Assembly: GCA_002385745.1 (NCBI GenBank)
Contig: DGEC01000030.1
Span: 9,037-28,523 of the forward strand
Reading direction: 5' to 3'
Origin: Firmicutes bacterium UBA3936
GTDB lineage: Bacteria > Bacillota > Dethiobacteria > Dethiobacterales > Dethiobacteraceae
DNA: 19,487 nt
Positions 1 to 7,007 of this stretch are shown here, piece by piece. The notes under the pieces are model-generated. The model made no database searches. It was not told the DNA's origin and saw only the letters and a program-made list of their open reading frames with translations. The position numbers and the translations under genes were made by a program. Numbering within the stretch: position 1 is the stretch's first letter; each line of letters begins with the position of its first letter.

Positions 1-1783
1 GCAACAGACCGGCCATCAACCCGATCAATTTTTCTTGATCCGCACCCGTAATTTTACGGCTTACTTTCCCTTCTTTTAACAAAATCACAGTTGGCATAAC
101 CGAAACCTCATACTGCCTGACAAGGGAGGGGGTGGTGGGAACGTCAACATAATAGATTTTAAGGTTTTTGTCATGACCAGTCCGCCCGGAATCAGCAAGG
201 AGCAATTTATACACTTCCTTGCAATGCCGGCAGCGCTCTGAACCAAAGAAAACCAGCCCCTCCCGGGGATGCCCAGCACGTCCCGCCGCATCTTCGTCCA
301 GCAACAAAGTTCCGGCTGTATCGACCCCGAATAATTTTGGCATTTTTGCCCAAACTGCAGTTTGTGCAGCAGCCACCGGCGAAGCTTTTGGAAACACGGG
401 AAAATCCCTTGTCCCCTCCACAAAAATAACAGATTCAATATTACCGGGTGCCGCGCCCGGAACCCGGAATACTTTATTGTCCGGTGGCTGTACGGGGACT
501 TCCTCAGGTTTTGGCAGTTGCGGAATCCATTCGTAAGGCAGACGGTATGCCCGATAGGTTATAGGCCCGTTGGGACCAAAGTGAGGGTTTATATATTCCC
601 ACACAATTTCATGTTCACATGTTACTTCAAATATCCTGCCGTCATTTCCTTCACAAATCAGTGTATTGCCGTTTGGCAGGCGCTGGGCACTGCTCATGAG
701 AGGGCTGTAAAAATGATGTGCCGCGGCAGGAAAGGGATTGCCGAAATCATTTAGCGAATACTGCCAAATTATATCAAGCGTAAGGGGATTAATTTCCAAC
801 ACCCGGGAATGATCGCGTTGTGCTGATTTTTCACCTGTTTTTGAAGTTTCGTGAGGAGAGCCGTAGCCTGCCCAACCGCCATTGTCAAAAAGCAGCAGAT
901 TGCCGGCACCGGGAAGACCGTCAGGTATCAGATGGGCATGATGCTGTCCGATAATCCAGCCAATATGTACATATTCCGCTCCCGAATAGTCCGGCCCCAG
1001 GCGCCAGACAATTTTTCCGGTTTCTTTATCTATAATAAAAACAATGTTTGTTTCCCGGGCACTGCAGATGATGTTATCGGGTTTAAAACGCAGATCACCG
1101 GCATCATACCAAGGATTTGGACCTAAAAGCGACAGCGAATTAATATGCATCCAGTCGCCCATCCCGCCGCCTGTGGGCAGCATATTCGGGTTCCGGTAAA
1201 GGACCTTCTTCATCTGTTCTGTAAAATCCAATTCCTCAAAATGTTCGTGGCAGTTCCACTCCCATACTATCCTGCCGTCCCAGTCTACCTCCAGAATGCA
1301 ATCGTCAAGCAGGAGCTTGTCACTGATTTTAGGATTTTTTACATTGCGGTGGCACAGGATCAGAGTATTCCCGCTGTCTACCAAAGGCACCTGTCCGGGC
1401 GCATAATAGCCGACAGGATTGCCTTCCCGCTGGAAGTCATGATGATTTCTGGCCATCCATCCGGGAGGTTGACCGGGATCTTCTATATACTCATTTTTAC
1501 TAAACTCCCAGACAATATTGCCTTCCCAATTAATCTGCAGCAGTTCCGCACCATCCTGAAAACCAAACTCCATGCTCCTGTCAAAACGATGACCGAAAAT
1601 GTAGCCGCCGGGCAGCATTTTATTGGGGAAACCACGCAGTTTGTCCCATAATCTTACGGTTCGACCATTCATATCAACCAGAATTGCACCTGCAGTCATC
1701 TCACTTAACAGAGTATATCCGTTCCAGCATTTTTCCGGGTTATAAATCGTTGTGCCCATCGGGTAAACTGTCGGACGCCCCAC
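1..1783 (-). CDS. Arylsulfotransferase-like beta-propeller fused to a C-terminal thioredoxin domain (3' end beyond the window)
   Basis: This frame stays open for 594 codons and has no stop before the left edge, so the protein is incomplete at its C-terminus. It starts at GTG 1783, 7 nt after a GGAGGT (1791-1796); the next in-frame ATG is 8 codons on. Residues about 1-400 look like the arylsulfotransferase (ASST) family: repeated blade signatures (NIVWEF 89-94, RIVWEW 171-176, KIVWRLG 257-263, DIIWQYS 337-343, EIVWEY 392-397), DWMHINS at 210-216, GQHHAH 279-284 and SSAQRLPNGNTL 364-375. Known ASSTs move sulfate between phenolic compounds without PAPS. After a proline-rich linker (about 420-460), residues about 505-590 form a thioredoxin fold with a CRHC redox motif (518-521) and the cis-proline MPT (563-565). 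I see no signal peptide, unlike the periplasmic enzymes of Gram-negatives. It has its own promoter and follows the sporulation operon's terminator. Family assignment is firm; substrate and redox role are unknown. Confidence 0.85.
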   Translation of the reverse strand, partial: MGRPTVYPMGTTIYNPEKCWNGYTLLSEMTAGAILVDMNGRTVRLWDKLRGFPNKMLPGGYIFGHRFDRSMEFGFQDGAELLQINWEGNIVWEFSKNEYIEDPGQPPGWMARNHHDFQREGNPVGYYAPGQVPLVDSGNTLILCHRNVKNPKISDKLLLDDCILEVDWDGRIVWEWNCHEHFEELDFTEQMKKVLYRNPNMLPTGGGMGDWMHINSLSLLGPNPWYDAGDLRFKPDNIICSARETNIVFIIDKETGKIVWRLGPDYSGAEYVHIGWIIGQHHAHLIPDGLPGAGNLLLFDNGGWAGYGSPHETSKTGEKSAQRDHSRVLEINPLTLDIIWQYSLNDFGNPFPAAAHHFYSPLMSSAQRLPNGNTLICEGNDGRIFEVTCEHEIVWEYINPHFGPNGPITYRAYRLPYEWIPQLPKPEEVPVQPPDNKVFRVPGAAPGNIESVIFVEGTRDFPVFPKASPVAAAQTAVWAKMPKLFGVDTAGTLLLDEDAAGRAGHPREGLVFFGSERCRHCKEVYKLLLADSGRTGHDKNLKIYYVDVPTTPSLVRQYEVSVMPTVILLKEGKVSRKITGADQEKLIGLMAGLL

Positions 1784-1855
1784 AAACTCCACCTCCTCTG
1801 CTTTAATGCCGGGTCATTGCACAAAGTGAAATAATTCAATTTTGTATATATGCTT

Positions 1856-1885
1856 ATAATATATTGAATATTTTTAAACCGTCAA
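1856..1885 (-). promoter_or_regulatory. Sigma-A-like promoter of the propeller-thioredoxin gene
   Basis: Read on the minus strand: TTGACG (1880-1885), an 18-nt A/T-rich spacer, then TATTAT (1856-1861). Each hexamer is one base off consensus. It lies about 75 nt upstream of the GTG start and just downstream of the preceding operon's terminator, which suggests independent housekeeping expression of this gene. Confidence 0.7.
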
Positions 1886-1916
1886 CGGTAATTTAAGCGA
1901 AAAGGCGCACCGCGAC

Positions 1917-1949
1917 AAAAAAACGGTACTCATGCAGAGACCGTTTTTT
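1917..1949 (-). terminator. Rho-independent terminator ending the sporulation operon
   Basis: A 10-bp stem (1918-1927 with 1940-1949), extended by CTC/GAG across one bulged base, closes a short loop. It ends in a run of T on the minus strand. A-rich and T-rich flanks on both sides make it potentially bidirectional. The TGA stop of the upstream DUF3189 gene (1930-1932) lies inside the hairpin. Confidence 0.8.
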
Positions 1950-2376
1950 GCATAAAAATAAGTCTTTTCAAATCCGAGAGCCTGTTGCGAACCATTCCGG
2001 CTCCCAGCCTGTCGGCAGCCGCCCGCAGGCCCAGCTTGTTCAGCAGGCTGACTATCCGTCCTATCTGTGGGTTTTCCGGCTGACACAAAATTATCTTTAC
2101 CTCTGCGGGAGGAATCCCGCAGGCGGCAAGTAGGCTGTTAAGGCCGCGGACAAAAATCTCGGGATGGGCACTGACTGCAGCCAGGTAAACTTCATTTCCC
2201 CGCTTGTCCGTTCCCATTCGCAAAAACATTCCCTCGTCACAGCGGCAAAAGGGGCGAAAATGTTTTATTTCCCGCAGCTTGCCGTAATCAGGCGGCACCG
2301 GGACCAGTTCCAAATGCATGGCGGCGGCGGCGGACGACAGATAAAAGTCGTTTAAGCCAAGATAAAGATATTTCAT
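1930..2376 (-). CDS. DUF3189-like protein, divergent second copy
   Basis: 148 residues, soluble, of unknown function. It is the shorter and more divergent of two tandem paralogues. The order of conserved pieces matches the upstream copy: an N-terminal strand, then an SSxxAAAxHL-type helix (residues about 14-22), then a D-x-x-GN-x-V segment (57-63) and a basic C-terminal region. The conserved YHCYGGAHSS of the upstream copy is replaced here by LGLNDFYLSS, so any activity that depends on the Cys/His residues is probably lost. The ATG overlaps the previous stop (ATGA, 2373-2376), implying translational coupling and perhaps a joint complex. It is the last gene of the operon. I am confident it is a real gene and fairly confident of the family; function is unknown. 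Confidence 0.8.
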   Translation of the reverse strand: MKYLYLGLNDFYLSSAAAAMHLELVPVPPDYGKLREIKHFRPFCRCDEGMFLRMGTDKRGNEVYLAAVSAHPEIFVRGLNSLLAACGIPPAEVKIILCQPENPQIGRIVSLLNKLGLRAAADRLGAGMVRNRLSDLKRLIFMQKTVSA

Positions 2377-2837
2377 TTTTGCAATAAAGCCTTAATTCTT
2401 CCGACAAGTTCGACAAGCCGGGGAAAAGCTGCTCTGGTACCGCTGGCAACAAGGGGGCGGCCGATTTTAATCAACCCCAGGCGCCTGGAAATATAACCTC
2501 CCAGTCTCATTTTAAAAGTAACGCAGTGGAGGGTATCAACGAAAATAAGCCTGCCGGACAGTCCCACAAGTTCCGCCGCATTGCTAAGAAATGTCTCCAT
2601 GGCGGGCCCCTTGCTCCGGCAGCCGACTGAAAATACCATGTTCCCCCATTCATCACAGCCGTAATAATTTAGCCTGCCGTGCCCGTCCTTTGTTTGACGG
2701 TCGAAAAGTGAAAGAGAAAGCAATTCTTCCGTTGTGGGAATCCGTTTTGCATCAAGTTTATTTAGGTGAATGGCCGCAGCAACAACAGATGAATGCGCGC
2801 CGCCATAACAATGGTAAATAATTAATTTCTGTGCCAT
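2373..2837 (-). CDS. DUF3189 family protein
   Basis: 154 residues, with no signal peptide or membrane segment. The N-terminus has the family motif YHCYGGAHSS (residues 8-17) followed by an alanine-rich helix. A D-E-W-GN segment and a CRSKGP motif come in the middle, with a basic C-terminal half. The loop resembles a phosphate-binding or cysteine-phosphatase loop, but that is only a visual analogy. DUF3189 proteins have no established role; I associate them with spore-forming Clostridia. The ATG start is set by a GGAGG 4-5 nt upstream. It follows the small YIEGIA partner by 16 nt and overlaps the next DUF3189 gene by 4 nt, so a sporulation link is inferred from context only. Confidence 0.85.
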   Translation of the reverse strand: MAQKLIIYHCYGGAHSSVVAAAIHLNKLDAKRIPTTEELLSLSLFDRQTKDGHGRLNYYGCDEWGNMVFSVGCRSKGPAMETFLSNAAELVGLSGRLIFVDTLHCVTFKMRLGGYISRRLGLIKIGRPLVASGTRAAFPRLVELVGRIKALLQK

Positions 2838-2853
2838 GTTTCCTCCGGCCGTC

Positions 2854-3045
2854 TTAGTGTTTAACTATTATGTATACACCGTTGCCCATATCATGGGCAA
2901 CCGCTTCCAGGACACGGGACAAAATCACAGACATTTCCACCATTTCTTCTTCTGTTTCGGCATAAAATACGGGCACACCGCTGACATTCCGGTTGGGAGA
3001 AGTAGTCACGGCGGCAAGAATCATTTTAGTTATGCTGACTTGCAT
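2854..3045 (-). CDS. Small partner protein of YIEGIA (capping complex subunit)
   Basis: A 63-residue soluble protein beginning MQVSITKMILAAVTT and ending HDMGNGVYIIVKH. Both ends and the length match the small proteins annotated as capping complex subunit for YIEGIA, which are normally encoded beside the YIEGIA membrane protein, as here. I chose the ATG at 3045 because AGGAGG sits 6 nt upstream. A start 8 codons further out would overlap the upstream gene and lacks support. The upstream gene stops only 10 nt away, so this is part of the same operon. It presumably binds the cytoplasmic part of YIEGIA; the details are unknown to me. Confidence 0.85.
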   Translation of the reverse strand: MQVSITKMILAAVTTSPNRNVSGVPVFYAETEEEMVEMSVILSRVLEAVAHDMGNGVYIIVKH

Positions 3046-3055
3046 AGCTTCCCTC

Positions 3056-3946
3056 CTAGTCTGACGCACAGCGCCCTGCCTTTTCCTTCAGAGGTTTGAC
3101 AAAGGTGCTTTCAAGAACCGGCACATTTTTAACCGCTTCTATCAGACACTTCATATCAGGCTCAATGGGAACGATAACCATGCCTACCCTGCCTGTTTCC
3201 AGCTTTCGCCGCAGCAGCGGGGTATACTCGGCCGAGTCAACATCCCGCCTTACGCCAAGCAGCATAGCCACATCATGGGCAATAGCCTGGCGCTGACCGA
3301 CATTGGACAGGATTTCTCTTGCCGTATCATCAATAGGTTCAATAATTACCGCCCGCCCCAGTTCTTCATATATTTTCCGGACCTGTTCAAGTCCCAGGTT
3401 CATAATATGAATATCATCAACAAAAAGATTTGCCCCTTCAAAGCGGACTTTTGCCGGACGGACAACGGCAATGTCTCCTATTACTTTGCCGCCCATGAGA
3501 TATTTAGTTGAAGCAATGGCGATTATGCCGGCGGCAATACCCGCAACAGGAGAAACAATGTAAGTTATCAGGGAAGTTAACAGTGAAACAAAAACTACCA
3601 GATAATTCCTTGCCTCAAATGTGCGGGCAATACCTTCAATAAAGTCGGAACCCCGGGAAACTAAAAGGGTCTTGTCAATGGCGGTAAGCATATCGCGCTC
3701 CATGCTGCGCACTTCCCGGAACTGTGTAGCGGCAAGAGCCAAAAAAGTAACTGCTGTGTATTCTTTGGCGGCAATTGCCGGAACAGCCACGGCTCCCAGC
3801 ACAGCTGCGACAAATCCAATTGCCAGGTGGTTAACCACCGCATGGGGATAGGAAGGGTACTGCCTGAAATCACGCCGCATCATCCAGTAGCGGGAAACGG
3901 TACCCAGGGTAATACCGGCAACAATGGCGGCAATTTCACGGTTCAA
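3056..3946 (-). CDS. YIEGIA family membrane protein, sporulation-associated
   Basis: 296 residues. The N-terminal half is hydrophobic, with about four to five membrane segments (around 5-20, 40-62, 65-77, 112-130 and 133-150). The naming motif appears as FIEGIA at residues 101-106, and the N-terminal RDFRQYPSYPH block is typical of the family. The C-terminal half (about 155-296) is a soluble alpha/beta domain, probably cytoplasmic. The family occurs in spore formers and is linked to spore envelope formation; B. subtilis YphB/SeaA is, as I recall, the relative. The start is TTG at 3946, 6 nt after the SpoIIP-type gene's stop, with only a modest GAGG in front, so coupled translation is likely. 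The small partner protein follows directly. Confidence 0.85.
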   Translation of the reverse strand: MNREIAAIVAGITLGTVSRYWMMRRDFRQYPSYPHAVVNHLAIGFVAAVLGAVAVPAIAAKEYTAVTFLALAATQFREVRSMERDMLTAIDKTLLVSRGSDFIEGIARTFEARNYLVVFVSLLTSLITYIVSPVAGIAAGIIAIASTKYLMGGKVIGDIAVVRPAKVRFEGANLFVDDIHIMNLGLEQVRKIYEELGRAVIIEPIDDTAREILSNVGQRQAIAHDVAMLLGVRRDVDSAEYTPLLRRKLETGRVGMVIVPIEPDMKCLIEAVKNVPVLESTFVKPLKEKAGRCASD

Positions 3947-3952
3947 ACTGCC

Positions 3953-5146
3953 TCAGCTCCCTTCATTTCCTCCTTCTTCATCATTATTGCCGCCCCGGCG
4001 CATCCTGCCAAAAATACCCGGCAATTCTCTTTTTGTGAAACTGCGCAGGCGCTCTTTAGCCTGTTCAATCCCGCCGCTGCTAACTAGCAGGTATGCCCCT
4101 ATGCCTATAATTAAAGCAAAAATAATCCACAGCACTGCACGCAAAGCCGTCCCGCCCGCTCCTTGCAAAGTGGTTGGCGCAGGCCCGGCAGTCTCCCCGC
4201 CTTCAGCTGTACCGTACAGGTAATCATTTACAACTTCAGAAAAAAGCTGCACAGATTCTTCTGCCAGTTCTTTGTCATTGGTGTGGGAACCCACTTCTAT
4301 CAGGACAGCGCGCGGCGACATATCCTGGTTATAGTTGCCGCGGGCCATAAAGATGCCTTTAATAAGTCCCGGATAGTTTTTATCTGCCTGTTTTTTAAGC
4401 CCTTCCGCAAACTGCCTGTTATTTGCCATATTCTGATTCTGACGACCCACCACCAGTTGTATCTGAACACGCTTTTTTCCTTCCACTTCTTCCAGGTATT
4501 CCTCTTCCGGAACTGCGTCGCGGTGGACGTCTATAACCGCATCCGGGTTTTCTTTTATTGCTTCTTCCGCGGTACGGCGGGACCTCTGGTACGCTCCGGC
4601 ATCATGGGGAGTATGAGGCTCCCGGGACCGGATTACGTTAATCCCCTTCTTTTCCAAACTCTTTTGCAAAGCATCGGCCACATCCAAAATTCCGCCACCC
4701 GGATCCTTACTTTCAGTTCCGTCGCCTTTAATATAAGACTCGGCGCCATGAGAACTGTAAATAGCAATTTTTTTATTGCTTGCACCTTTTGTCTGCTGTA
4801 CTGGCAAAGCCGCCTGCGGCATTCCCGCCGGCAGGCCGTTCTGTTCTGTGTCCGCCAGAGTCACAGTGCGGAGATATTCAGCCGTTGCCCTGTTCCCGTC
4901 AACGGATTTGACCCGATAATGCTTGTTGTCGCTGCTTATATATTCATCGCCCACATTCACCTGCCGCGCGGTACGCATGATAATGCTGCCTTTTTCGTCA
5001 ACCATGGTGTAAACTTCCCCGGGCATGCCGTCGATAAGGTCCTCAAAATTAAAGCCATGGACGGCAGGAGGAGCCAGGGAAACCGCACTGATGGCCAGTA
5101 TTAACAGAATAACTGTTTTCAAGGGAAAAAGCATCTTTTTGTTCAT
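3953..5146 (-). CDS. Stage II sporulation protein P-type amidase (SpoIIP-like)
   Basis: 397 residues. SpoIIP is the membrane-anchored peptidoglycan amidase/endopeptidase that works with SpoIID during engulfment in the forming spore. The sequence has an N-terminal signal or anchor (residues about 8-31) and a small domain of about 40-95 unlike the usual SpoIIP N-terminus. The amidase domain (125-312) carries IYSSHGAESY (H133, E136), DVHRDA (H208) and IEVGSHTN (E284), the expected zinc and catalytic residues. A second membrane helix lies at about 335-355, followed by a basic, glycine-rich tail. The C-terminal helix is unusual for the family, which is normally anchored at the N-terminus only. The ATG overlaps the upstream stop by 4 nt. 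It may be an additional, specialised SpoIIP paralogue. Confidence 0.88.
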   Translation of the reverse strand: MNKKMLFPLKTVILLILAISAVSLAPPAVHGFNFEDLIDGMPGEVYTMVDEKGSIIMRTARQVNVGDEYISSDNKHYRVKSVDGNRATAEYLRTVTLADTEQNGLPAGMPQAALPVQQTKGASNKKIAIYSSHGAESYIKGDGTESKDPGGGILDVADALQKSLEKKGINVIRSREPHTPHDAGAYQRSRRTAEEAIKENPDAVIDVHRDAVPEEEYLEEVEGKKRVQIQLVVGRQNQNMANNRQFAEGLKKQADKNYPGLIKGIFMARGNYNQDMSPRAVLIEVGSHTNDKELAEESVQLFSEVVNDYLYGTAEGGETAGPAPTTLQGAGGTALRAVLWIIFALIIGIGAYLLVSSGGIEQAKERLRSFTKRELPGIFGRMRRGGNNDEEGGNEGS

Positions 5147-5859
5147 TTGCTTTCCTCCTCATTACTGCTTTGCAAATCCTCTTTTTGCGGCAGTTCTTCC
5201 CCGAATTCCGCATCGGTAAGGGCTTCTCGCAAGGAATCAGGACGCCCGTCCTCCGGCCCCCCCTGTATGCGCTCCCTTGCCTCTCCAAAAATTTCCGAAA
5301 GCAGCAATGACAGCACACCGCCGATAACAACTGCATCAAAAACTCCGGCGCCCCCGATAACCATGCTGCCTGATCCTCCCCGGACTGCTATCTCAACTCG
5401 TGAGTATATATCAGTTAAAAGCAGCCCCATGGAACCGGCTATAAAGGATGAACGGCGCGACCGGCCGGAAATATAGCCAACAATCGCGGCAATTATTGAA
5501 AAAATATACAAAGGATCCAGCAGGTAGTTATATGTCGGTTCTACCGGCAGGATCTTCATTGCCGCATAAACCACCGCTGAAGTTATCAGTGCCGCAAGCA
5601 CTGCGCGGATTTTCTCCCCGGTTGTTCCCGCCTTGGCAATCAGGTACACAGCCAGAACAATAGGTATAATGCCGCCACCAATATTTATGGCTACATTATC
5701 GCTTAAAGGCACATCCGGCAGAAAACCGCCGACAACCATGGCTCCGACAAAAAACAATGCCGCTCCGTCTGAGAGGCGCAGCCTGTCTAAAACGCGCTGG
5801 GCAACTCCCAGGTAAACGGCTACAGCCACAGCCACGAGGACAATCATGCCAACAGTCAC
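5143..5859 (-). CDS. DUF1614 family multipass membrane protein
   Basis: 238 residues with roughly six to seven hydrophobic segments (about 4-22, 33-50, 59-77, 84-105, 115-133, 137-150 and 166-188). A charged, glutamate-rich cytoplasmic-looking tail runs from about 195 to the end. The layout and glycine-rich loops fit DUF1614, whose function is unknown. The start is GTG 5859, behind GGAGGT 11 nt upstream; an ATG four codons later is too far from that site. It is the first gene of the operon leading into the SpoIIP-type amidase, YIEGIA and the DUF3189 genes, so a role in spore envelope or engulfment is inferred from position only. Confidence 0.8.
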   Translation of the reverse strand: MTVGMIVLVAVAVAVYLGVAQRVLDRLRLSDGAALFFVGAMVVGGFLPDVPLSDNVAINIGGGIIPIVLAVYLIAKAGTTGEKIRAVLAALITSAVVYAAMKILPVEPTYNYLLDPLYIFSIIAAIVGYISGRSRRSSFIAGSMGLLLTDIYSRVEIAVRGGSGSMVIGGAGVFDAVVIGGVLSLLLSEIFGEARERIQGGPEDGRPDSLREALTDAEFGEELPQKEDLQSSNEEESK

Positions 5860-5896
5860 AGCTTTTTAACACCTCCAGCCAACCCTTTCTGCCTAA

Positions 5897-5926
5897 TAGC
5901 CTTCGCAGAATCCACCCAATTTATGC
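5897..5926 (-). promoter_or_regulatory. Possible forespore (sigma-F/G-like) promoter of the sporulation operon
   Basis: On the minus strand, GCATA (5922-5926) is followed after 15 nt by GCGAAGGCTA (5897-5906). The first part matches the sigma-F/G -35 element fully; the second matches the sigma-F -10 only partly. The operon must start in this short gap because the fni terminator precedes it, and I see no good sigma-A promoter. This is tentative. Confidence 0.22.
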
Positions 5927-5942
5927 GGACCTAAAAATGCAA

Positions 5943-5970
5943 ACAGGCCGGTCTTTTTCAACCGGCCTGT
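5943..5970 (-). terminator. Rho-independent terminator after fni
   Basis: A perfect 10-bp G/C-rich stem (5943-5952 with 5961-5970) with an 8-nt loop, followed on the minus strand by TTTGCATTTTT. It begins 5 nt after the fni stop codon and separates the housekeeping operon from the sporulation operon. Confidence 0.9.
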
Positions 5971-5975
5971 CCGTT

Positions 5976-7004
5976 TTAGCGATTTAGGCTTCTTTCTATC
6001 ATCCATTCCCGGGTTTTCCCGGTAATCACCAGAGGTGTTTTCCGTAAACAGTCAATACTTTTGCAGCCTGTCATTACCATAACCAATTTTAATTCATGGA
6101 GAATGCTTCTCAATTTTTCCACCAAAGCCTGTGTCCCGCCCGTCATGACTGTCCGGATGGCTGCACCTGCCACGGCGGCGGCCTTTGCTCCCAAGGCAAT
6201 TGATTTTGCCACCGCCAATCCGCTGTCAATCCCACCGGAGGCGATTAGGTCAACTTGCGGCGCACCCGTTTTTGCTTCCAGGATAGCCAGCGGAGTAGGT
6301 ATTCCCCAGTTCATCAAACCTGCACTGTATTCCGTCCGTGACCTCAGGCTTTCAATTTGCAAAAAGTTGGTGCCTCCCCTGCCGCTGATGTCAATGGCCG
6401 CAACCCCCAGGTCCTGCAGCACTTTAGCCTGTTCACGCGCTATCCCGAATCCCACTTCCTTTACAATTACGGGAACTGAAACAGCCCTGACAATAGCTGC
6501 TATCCTCTTCCGCCAGCCGCGGAAATCTTTGTCACCTTCCGGCATTAATAATTCCTGGGGTGCATTTAAGTGAACCTGCAGGGCATCGGCGTTAATCATT
6601 TCCACTGCTCTAAGTGCAAGATCAGTGTCGGCATATGCTCCAATGTTGGCAAATACAATGCCGCTGGGATATTTTTCTCTGACAACTGTAAACGTCCTCC
6701 GGTACTCCGGATTTTCCAAAGCAGCCATCTGGGAACCGACAGCGAGCGGCAGCCCGCACTCGGCGGCGGCTTCAGCAAGTTTGGCGTTGATGCTTTCCGC
6801 ATCCGATACGCCGCCGGTCAGGGCATTGATAAAAAGAGGAAAAGGGAGTTTTATCCCCGCCACTGCAGTCGTCATATCCAGTGAGTTTAAACCAATCTCC
6901 GGCAGGCAATTGTGGATTAAAGTTATTTCGCTGAAATCGGCACTGGACGGCTTGCTGCCGAGAATGCTTTGCAGATGCTCCAGCTTTCTTTCCTGCCGGG
7001 ACAT
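5976..7004 (-). CDS. fni: Type 2 isopentenyl-diphosphate delta-isomerase
   Basis: 342 residues, a normal length for the FMN- and NADPH-dependent isomerase that interconverts IPP and DMAPP in the cytoplasm. Motifs, in order: RKLEHL near the N-terminus, FINALTGG (58-65), GSQ (90-92), HLNAPQELLMPEGD with Q150 and E151 at the substrate/magnesium site, the FMN phosphate motif GRGGTNF (208-214), SGGIDSG (256-262) and a GAKAAAVAGAA block (272-282). The ATG at 7004 lies 3 nt after the ispH-rpsA stop. Having IspH directly upstream puts two consecutive isoprenoid steps together: IspH makes both isomers and Fni balances them. Confidence 0.95.
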   Translation of the reverse strand: MSRQERKLEHLQSILGSKPSSADFSEITLIHNCLPEIGLNSLDMTTAVAGIKLPFPLFINALTGGVSDAESINAKLAEAAAECGLPLAVGSQMAALENPEYRRTFTVVREKYPSGIVFANIGAYADTDLALRAVEMINADALQVHLNAPQELLMPEGDKDFRGWRKRIAAIVRAVSVPVIVKEVGFGIAREQAKVLQDLGVAAIDISGRGGTNFLQIESLRSRTEYSAGLMNWGIPTPLAILEAKTGAPQVDLIASGGIDSGLAVAKSIALGAKAAAVAGAAIRTVMTGGTQALVEKLRSILHELKLVMVMTGCKSIDCLRKTPLVITGKTREWMIERSLNR

Positions 7005-7007
7005 TTT

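Noticed and set aside
85..438. A 117-residue minus-strand open frame
   Set aside because: It is out of frame with the propeller-thioredoxin gene, which continues through this region with recognisable thioredoxin motifs.
1145..1651. A 168-residue plus-strand open frame
   Set aside because: It is antisense to the beta-propeller, which has conserved blade motifs; no ribosome binding site or family motif is seen.
4163..5104. A 313-residue plus-strand open frame
   Set aside because: It mirrors the SpoIIP-type gene, whose minus-strand product has the signal, catalytic residues and membrane helix; the plus-strand product has no recognisable domain.
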